From Bacteriovoracaceae bacterium (GTDB taxonomy: Bacteria > Bdellovibrionota > UBA1018): 5,131 bases of DNA. Shown piece by piece: positions 1 to 3,668 of the stretch. A program made the translations under genes and the position numbers. The stretch is taken from assembly GCA_947475645.1 (NCBI GenBank), contig CANJNU010000102.1:1-5131 (forward strand). Reading direction: 5' to 3'. How positions within the stretch are numbered: position 1 is the first letter of the stretch; each line of letters begins with the position of its first letter. Below the pieces are notes generated by a model. The model was not told where the DNA came from, did no database searches, and was given only the letters and a program-made list of their open reading frames with translations.

Positions 1-690
1 AATTATGAGATGGTGATCCAATACTCCGAGGATTCTTATCTCTTTGTTTATAATTATGGCTCAGTCGTATTTTTTAATGTGTCCGACGAGCTTCAGGAGA
101 AAGAATTAGGTTCTATTCAGGAATACCGGGTTCCAACAGAGCATGCCCGGGCCACTGATCTGTTTCTTTTGGAAGTTCAAGAGGGTGTAGCAAGTAAAGT
201 TTACTTCGACCGCGTGGTGGTTGAATCACTCTCGTACAGTTTAGTGAAGATCGCTTGCATGCTTCTCGCGGAGAGCACGGCCCTTGAGTATTATGAGGTT
301 CTGATTCAAAATCTTTTAGAGAAGACGAATGTGTTCTCTAAAAAGTTACAGAAACAAGGTCGGATGCTCGAGAGCACCGAAGATCTCATTAAATTTATCG
401 GAATGTGTCTCGACACTAAGCAAGAGATCATTTCGAATCTCTACATTGTCGATTCTCCCGACGAGACCTGGGAGAATGTTGAGCTCGATAAGTTGCATCA
501 AGAGTTTAAGATCATGCTCGAGGTAAATACCCGTTACCGCGCACTCGAGTATAAAATTAAAATTATTCAAGAGAGTGTAGAAGTGATTGTCGATCTCTCT
601 AAATCCAAAAGAGCAACCACACTTGAAGTGGTAATTATTCTCCTCATTGCCTCCGAACTACTCATTTCTATTTTCCGAAGTAATCATTAA
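1..690 (+). CDS. DUF155 (RMD1/YagE-type) membrane-anchored protein, 5' end outside window
   Basis: The frame is open to the left edge. Three codons precede the first ATG at position 10, and no ribosome site is visible, so the true start is probably upstream. Residue numbers below count from that ATG. The protein opens with the beta-rich part typical of the family (an aromatic-rich stretch ending in a YGSVVFF-like strand, about 9-22). A long helical region follows, with the family signatures around 81-97 (ACMLLAESTALEYYE) and 143-154 (LYIVDSPDETW), and a helix around 168-186 containing the conserved Arg-Leu-type segment. It ends in one hydrophobic helix at about 204-222 (TTLEVVIILLIASELL) and a short polar tail, so it is tail-anchored in the inner membrane. 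DUF155 proteins occur in bacteria and in eukaryotic mitochondria (RMD1/RMND1). Their bacterial function is not established. Only the N-terminal few tens of residues appear to be missing. Family assignment is from motif recognition and is fairly secure; no biochemical role is claimed. Confidence 0.85.
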   Translation, partial: NYEMVIQYSEDSYLFVYNYGSVVFFNVSDELQEKELGSIQEYRVPTEHARATDLFLLEVQEGVASKVYFDRVVVESLSYSLVKIACMLLAESTALEYYEVLIQNLLEKTNVFSKKLQKQGRMLESTEDLIKFIGMCLDTKQEIISNLYIVDSPDETWENVELDKLHQEFKIMLEVNTRYRALEYKIKIIQESVEVIVDLSKSKRATTLEVVIILLIASELLISIFRSNH

Positions 691-749
691 GTTCAAATCG
701 TCATAGGGCTGACGACAAGAGTGAAGGCATACGTAAGTCTCGTGTTTAG

Positions 750-786
750 AAAGACAAATGCCTTGCAAAAGCCGAGGCTTGTCTTT
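750..786 (+). terminator. Candidate intrinsic terminator downstream of the DUF155 gene
   Basis: An inverted repeat pairs AAAGACAA (750-757) with TTGTCTTT (779-786). An inner stem pairs GCCTTG (760-765) with CGAGGC (773-778), using one T-G wobble. There is a 2-nt bulge at 758-759 and a 7-nt loop. The layout is an A-rich arm, a GC-rich core and a T-rich arm, as in an intrinsic terminator that could work in either direction. The T tract is interrupted by G and C, which weakens the call. It lies about 60 nt after the DUF155 stop and before the HU/IHF gene, where a transcription boundary would be expected. Confidence 0.5.
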
Positions 787-790
787 AGCT

Positions 791-819
791 TTAAGAGACT
801 AGCTTTATCGCAGTAAACT
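791..819 (+). promoter_or_regulatory. Weak candidate sigma-70-type promoter for the HU/IHF unit
   Basis: TTAAGA (791-796) and TAAACT (814-819) each match four of six consensus positions and are separated by 17 nt. Transcription would begin near 826, leaving a leader of about 23 nt before the ATG at 849. The position just after the candidate terminator is sensible, but the matches are modest and could arise by chance. Confidence 0.3.
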
Positions 820-837
820 TTTTTCCGTTGAATTCAC

Positions 838-843
838 AGGTGA
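838..843 (+). promoter_or_regulatory. Ribosome binding site that sets the HU/IHF start
   Basis: AGGTGA lies 5 nt before the ATG at 849. It favours that start over the in-frame TTG at 828 and GTG at 840, neither of which has a purine-rich site at a suitable distance. The protein family also begins at this methionine (MTKADLI, compare MTKSELI in IHF-beta). Confidence 0.6.
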
Positions 844-848
844 TTTTC

Positions 849-1160
849 ATGACGAAAGCCGATCTGATTAATATCATCGCTGAGAAAGCGCATTTGCAGC
901 ACAAACAAGCCGAGATGGCCGTTAATCTCGTATTCGATATGATGTCGGATGCTCTTAAGCAAGACGACCGTATCGAGATTCGTGGATTCGGTTCCTTTGT
1001 GAATCGAAGCTACGGCAGCTATCAAGGCAGAAATCCAAAAACTGGCCAAGTGGTGCAAGTGCCTCCGAAGCGTGTTCCTTTCTTTAAAGTGGGAAAAGAG
1101 CTTAAAGAGATGGTCGATACGATGTCTGTTAAGGATGGTCCGGCAAAAGGGGAGACCTAG
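849..1160 (+). CDS. HU/IHF-family nucleoid DNA-binding protein (IHF-beta-like)
   Basis: This 103-residue protein matches the HU/IHF family along its whole length. A helical dimerisation part occupies about 1-40. The signature RIEIRGFGSF is at 41-50. The beta-arm carries GRNPKTG at 60-66, with the DNA-intercalating proline at 63, and the C-terminal strand and helix contain VPFFKVGKELKE at about 76-87. The IEIRGFGSF and GRNPKTG motifs are closer to IHF-beta than to plain HU. The family binds and bends DNA as a dimer and shapes the nucleoid. A tail of about 10 residues (SVKDGPAKGET) extends beyond the usual 90-95 residue length. The gene heads a compact unit: only 4 nt separate its stop from the next ATG, and the next gene's ribosome site lies inside its last codons. 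HU, IHF-beta or a lineage-specific paralogue cannot be told apart from sequence alone. Confidence 0.95.
   Translation: MTKADLINIIAEKAHLQHKQAEMAVNLVFDMMSDALKQDDRIEIRGFGSFVNRSYGSYQGRNPKTGQVVQVPPKRVPFFKVGKELKEMVDTMSVKDGPAKGET
1148..1154 (+). promoter_or_regulatory. Ribosome binding site of the barrel-like gene, inside the HU/IHF gene end
   Basis: AGGGGAG ends 10 nt before the ATG at 1165. It supports that start over in-frame ATGs further upstream within the HU/IHF gene, the first at 1072. The resulting protein then begins directly with a signal peptide. Confidence 0.55.
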
Positions 1161-1164
1161 TCAC

Positions 1165-1725
1165 ATGATGGGAGAGCTCTCTCGTTTTTCGAAAGCTATT
1201 CTGGTTTCTGTGTTGTTGATCTCGCCTCCATCTTGGTCTGCGATGCGGGCCATGGCTCTGGGGGTTTCAGTTCCTCAAGTCATGGGCGCATCTTGGCAAG
1301 ATTTCTCAGCGGGTATGGGTGCAAAACTCGAAACCTGGTCAGATCTGCCTGATTTATCTAAGGGCATCGATCTTCATCTACAGGCCGATTATCAGCAGTA
1401 TTCTATTCGTAATACTGATTACGGTCATTTCAGTGTAACCAGTGCCATGCTCGGCCTTCAGTTAAAAGGGTCTGCCGAGCCTGCTCGGTACTCAGTGTTT
1501 ATGGGAATTGATCTGGGTGCAGCCTATGAGTTGCTTTGGTTAAAAGCGGCTTCCAGTGGCAATTATACGGGCTCATTTGCTTTCTTATCACAGCTTACGC
1601 CTGGGGTCGATGTGACCTTGTATCGGGGTATCGGTTTAGTTTTTGAGATGCCAGTTCGCCTCCTTGTACAAAAAAGCACGTTGGCTACTTGGGAGAGTTC
1701 ATTTTCATTGCGGTGGTCGTTATGA
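1165..1725 (+). CDS. Exported beta-barrel-like envelope protein, unknown function
   Basis: I do not recognise a named family. The chosen start at 1165 gives 186 residues and places a signal peptide at the very N-terminus: a short polar and basic part (MMGELSRFSK), a hydrophobic core AILVSVLLIS at 11-20, and PPSWSA with a probable cleavage near 25-31. The mature part has alternating polar and hydrophobic residues suited to amphipathic strands, at about 47-60, 68-83, 88-102, 108-128, 135-169 and 175-186, with tight turns between. The C-terminus SFSLRWSL alternates large hydrophobic residues like an outer-membrane beta-signal, though it ends in Leu rather than Phe. The likely location is the outer membrane, as a small barrel of roughly eight strands. 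The stop codon overlaps the start of the following lipoprotein, so the two are probably translated together and may form a complex. Barrel topology is an inference from pattern. Confidence 0.7.
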   Translation: MMGELSRFSKAILVSVLLISPPSWSAMRAMALGVSVPQVMGASWQDFSAGMGAKLETWSDLPDLSKGIDLHLQADYQQYSIRNTDYGHFSVTSAMLGLQLKGSAEPARYSVFMGIDLGAAYELLWLKAASSGNYTGSFAFLSQLTPGVDVTLYRGIGLVFEMPVRLLVQKSTLATWESSFSLRWSL

Positions 1726-2246
1726 TAAATCGTATTGCGTTATTGCTCGTAGGTATGGTTACCCTGGGTGGTTGCGGAAATATGGCCGATCCGATTGCCG
1801 CACTCGGAGATCCCACGGCTCGTACAACCGACTCACTCGGGCTTCCCTATAATCCGTCGAGTATCTCACTATCCAGTTGGGCTCCTTATAACGGTGCAAG
1901 CGGCGCTAATTTTGGATTTAGCTTCAATTTGGGTGGCGTTTTGTATCAGGCCCTTGCCCCCGCCGCTGGCGTGATTGCAAATGTGGATACTTCAGGAGTG
2001 AGGATTATTCATAACGTGCATCTAACGAGTTTAGTTGCGGGCACAGGGCTGGTGGTAACTGCTCGCGCAGGTGATGCTGTTGTTGCAGGTGGTTTTTTGG
2101 GTAACTTTACAGCGGGTACGCCGCTCTATTTTACAGTTTATTATGATGGCGTGCCCATCTGTCCTTATTCTTTTATGACTTCAGCAGCGCGCGCATATCT
2201 CACTCCAGCCGCTACGCTTGCTAATCTTGCTGCCTGCTCGAACTAG
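1722..2246 (+). CDS. Lipoprotein with degenerate M23/LytM-like domain
   Basis: The ATG at 1722 overlaps the previous stop as ATGA, which points to translational coupling. It places a type II signal peptide at the N-terminus: MINRIALLLVGMVTLGG followed by Cys18, with a good lipobox (LGGC). The 174-residue product has a polar linker at about 20-55. Its body at about 64-152 follows the order of an M23 (LytM/NlpD-type) domain: a GFSF...GGVLYQALAPAAGVI segment, GVRIIHNVHL (92-101), RAGDAVVAGGFLG (115-127) and GTPLYFTVYYDGVPICPYSFM (132-152). The zinc ligands appear lost: the HxxxD site reads F/N and S, and the HxH site reads P134-L-Y136. It is therefore unlikely to be a peptidase. Cys147 and Cys172 could form a disulfide. 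NlpD and EnvC of E. coli are known dead LytM proteins that activate amidases; a similar role here is an inference. A longer frame starting with TTG at 1689 lacks a ribosome site and would bury the signal peptide. Confidence 0.75.
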   Translation: MINRIALLLVGMVTLGGCGNMADPIAALGDPTARTTDSLGLPYNPSSISLSSWAPYNGASGANFGFSFNLGGVLYQALAPAAGVIANVDTSGVRIIHNVHLTSLVAGTGLVVTARAGDAVVAGGFLGNFTAGTPLYFTVYYDGVPICPYSFMTSAARAYLTPAATLANLAACSN

Positions 2247-2262
2247 GCTTTTCTCATCGTAC

Positions 2263-3096
2263 TTAGTTGGAATTGTGTAAAAAAGTCATCGCAATTCCTG
2301 CGCTGCCCAAGAGAATGCGAAGCCAGATGTATTGGCTTACTCCATTCTTCTTAATCTGTTTCATTAAGGTTCCTATTGCAAGCAGGCTCGCGCCGAGCGC
2401 CACTGCAAACGCAGTTCCCAGCGTCAACCAGCTGGTATCCGCGATCGGAAACTCACCCGCAAGTGGAAAGCCGTGGAGTTGGAAGCGGGCTGTTGCCATC
2501 AGAATCGGAAGACTTGCAAACATTGAATATTTTGCTGTGGCTTCGCGCGAATAGTTTCTAAACAGTCCGCCTGTTATCGTTGCAGCGGATCTGCCGCAAC
2601 CTGGAATAAAAAGTGCGAGTTGCGACACTCCAATGGCAAGAGAGTCGATAATATTCCAGTCGTACATGTTCTTGTTTTTTCGGCTGAGATGATCGGCCAT
2701 TCCAAGCATAATTCCGAATGCAATCAGAGTAATTGAGATCACGAGTGGGCTGAAGTCGAGGTGTCCTTCGATTTCCTCGTAAAAGTTAAACCAAACCAGC
2801 GCAACAGGGGTGGTGGTGAGAATGAGAAAAAAAGGCATTCTTTCATCCATGGTCATCGGTTTTTTGCGTTCCAAGAAAACCTGAATAAAACAGGAAGTCA
2901 TGCTGAGCCAGTCGTGAATAAAGTAGAGCGCGATCGACAGTGCTACGGCTGCCGTCATGACGCCTTGAAGAGCAAGGGGGGGGCGAGGCCAACCGGTAGC
3001 TTGGGCTGCGAGAGTTTGAACGGCGGCACTTCCAAGTGGAAGAATCTCGGAGAGGGCGTGAAGGGCGGAATACAGGATGCCTTGAAAAGTGGTCAT
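2263..3096 (-). CDS. uppP: Divergent undecaprenyl-diphosphatase (UppP/BacA family)
   Basis: This 277-residue polytopic membrane protein has the usual length of the family (273 in E. coli). UppP dephosphorylates undecaprenyl diphosphate, regenerating the lipid carrier for peptidoglycan and other envelope polymers, and raises bacitracin tolerance. The second family motif is clear: DSLAIGVSQLALFIPG at 151-166, then GCGRSAAT at 167-173 with the key Arg169 (Arg174 in E. coli), then TGGLFRNYSREATAKYSMFASLP. The first motif is altered. Where E. coli has E17GLTEFLPVSSTGH30, this protein has H13ALSEILPLGSAAV26: the second Glu (Glu17 here) is kept, but the first Glu is His and the catalytically important His is Val. 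Hydrophobic segments lie at about 43-61, 88-105, 116-133, 153-165, 190-203, 222-243 and 256-273. The start at 3096 has AGGCG 8 nt upstream. It converges with the lipoprotein gene across 16 nt. Whether it is still an active phosphatase is uncertain. Confidence 0.85.
   Translation of the reverse strand: MTTFQGILYSALHALSEILPLGSAAVQTLAAQATGWPRPPLALQGVMTAAVALSIALYFIHDWLSMTSCFIQVFLERKKPMTMDERMPFFLILTTTPVALVWFNFYEEIEGHLDFSPLVISITLIAFGIMLGMADHLSRKNKNMYDWNIIDSLAIGVSQLALFIPGCGRSAATITGGLFRNYSREATAKYSMFASLPILMATARFQLHGFPLAGEFPIADTSWLTLGTAFAVALGASLLAIGTLMKQIKKNGVSQYIWLRILLGSAGIAMTFLHNSN
2976..2983. repeat. Eight-base G/C homopolymer inside the UppP gene
   Basis: Eight G residues on the plus strand (C on the coding strand) fall in the codons for Arg38, Pro39, Pro40 and Leu41 of the UppP-family protein. 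A one-base slip would shift the frame near the N-terminus and abolish the product. Tracts of this kind can drive phase variation in some bacteria, but eight bases is at the short end. Confidence 0.9.
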
Positions 3097-3156
3097 TGAA
3101 ATTTCGCCTGCCTAGGGTAAGGGGATGCTTCTTGAGTTGAGGTGTCAGAAAATTGT

Positions 3157-3183
3157 TAAACAGAATTGATTCCGAGTCGATGT
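3157..3183 (+). promoter_or_regulatory. Candidate sigma-28 (FliA-type) promoter for the receiver gene
   Basis: TAAA (3157-3160) is followed after exactly 15 nt by GTCGATGT (3176-3183). The sigma-28 consensus is TAAA, 15 nt, GCCGATAA. The first box matches 4 of 4, the second 5 of 8, and the spacing is canonical. Transcription would start near 3190, about 45 nt before the ATG at 3235. The association with a CheY-like gene makes this plausible, because sigma-28 usually controls motility and chemotaxis genes. Confidence 0.3.
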
Positions 3184-3215
3184 ATTTTTTTACATTCCGT
3201 TTGATTTCATCCGGC

Positions 3216-3221
3216 TGGAGG
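3216..3221 (+). promoter_or_regulatory. Shine-Dalgarno site of the receiver gene, long spacer
   Basis: TGGAGG is a strong match to the anti-Shine-Dalgarno sequence but lies 13 nt from the ATG at 3235, longer than usual. No better start is available: the ATG begins just before the conserved KILIVDD strand. Confidence 0.5.
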
Positions 3222-3234
3222 TTAAGATAAGAGT

Positions 3235-3645
3235 ATGTTTCCCATCAATACAAAAATTCTGATCGTTGATGATTTCAAAACCCAGCGCTTGAACATCGAG
3301 AAAAAGCTCAGAACACTCGGATTTACGGGCGAAATCATAGATGTGCCGAGTGCACAGCAGGCCTTATTGAAGTTAAATCAGGCAAAAGCGGAAGGTACAG
3401 CGTTTCAGCTGGTCATTGCTGACATCAATATGCCCGACATCACGGGCTTGGATCTCTTGAAAGAGGTTCGTGCGTCGGCAGAATTGAAAGAAACCCCTCT
3501 TTTGATGGTCACTGCAGAGAGTGACCCCGGTATTCTCTCAGAGAGCGTGAACTTGGGTGTCAGTCAGGTTCTCATGAAGCCGTTTACGATCGATGAGCTT
3601 CGCGATAAGATGAAGGCCGTTTGGGATAAGCATCACGTAGCCTGA
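3235..3645 (+). CDS. Single-domain response regulator (CheY-like receiver)
   Basis: The 136 residues make one receiver domain with nothing attached. The acidic pair is Asp12-Asp13 in KILIVDD. The phosphoacceptor is Asp63 in LVIADINMPDITGLDLL. The signalling Thr93 is in LLMVTAE, and the conserved Lys115 is in LMKPF. All catalytic residues are present, so phosphotransfer from a histidine kinase is expected. The position equivalent to CheY Tyr106 is Val112, so the classical Thr/Tyr coupling to FliM is probably not used and the output partner may differ. There is no output domain and no kinase gene nearby, so it acts through protein contacts in the cytoplasm and its partner lies elsewhere. A good Shine-Dalgarno site and a possible sigma-28 promoter precede it. 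It is transcribed divergently from the UppP gene and converges with the next gene across 23 nt. Confidence 0.93.
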   Translation: MFPINTKILIVDDFKTQRLNIEKKLRTLGFTGEIIDVPSAQQALLKLNQAKAEGTAFQLVIADINMPDITGLDLLKEVRASAELKETPLLMVTAESDPGILSESVNLGVSQVLMKPFTIDELRDKMKAVWDKHHVA

Positions 3646-3668
3646 TTGGATACTCGTCCGGCATCGAG

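Noticed and set aside
366..548. Recurring CTCGAG hexamers in the DUF155 gene
   Set aside because: At 367 the frame is Met-Leu-Glu, and the others also encode Leu-Glu pairs. They reflect codon choice for a helical protein, with no regular spacing.
346..570. Antisense open frame of 74 codons inside the DUF155 gene
   Set aside because: It lies wholly opposite a gene with clear family motifs, has no ribosome site and resembles no protein I know.
1072..1164. Longer version of the barrel-like gene starting inside the HU/IHF gene
   Set aside because: It would add 31 residues of out-of-frame HU/IHF sequence in front of an obvious signal peptide, and a ribosome site supports the start at 1165.
1689..1721. 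Eleven-codon upstream extension of the lipoprotein from a TTG
   Set aside because: There is no ribosome site, and the type II signal peptide begins naturally at the ATG at 1722.
2761..3099. Plus-strand open frame of 112 codons opposite the UppP gene
   Set aside because: The minus strand carries the family motifs and membrane segments. The plus-strand product is charged, low in pattern and without a ribosome site.
3180..3195. ATGTA, six T residues, TACAT palindrome upstream of the receiver gene
   Set aside because: The arms are only 5 bp and AT-rich, so chance is likely. It could be an operator but nothing else supports it.
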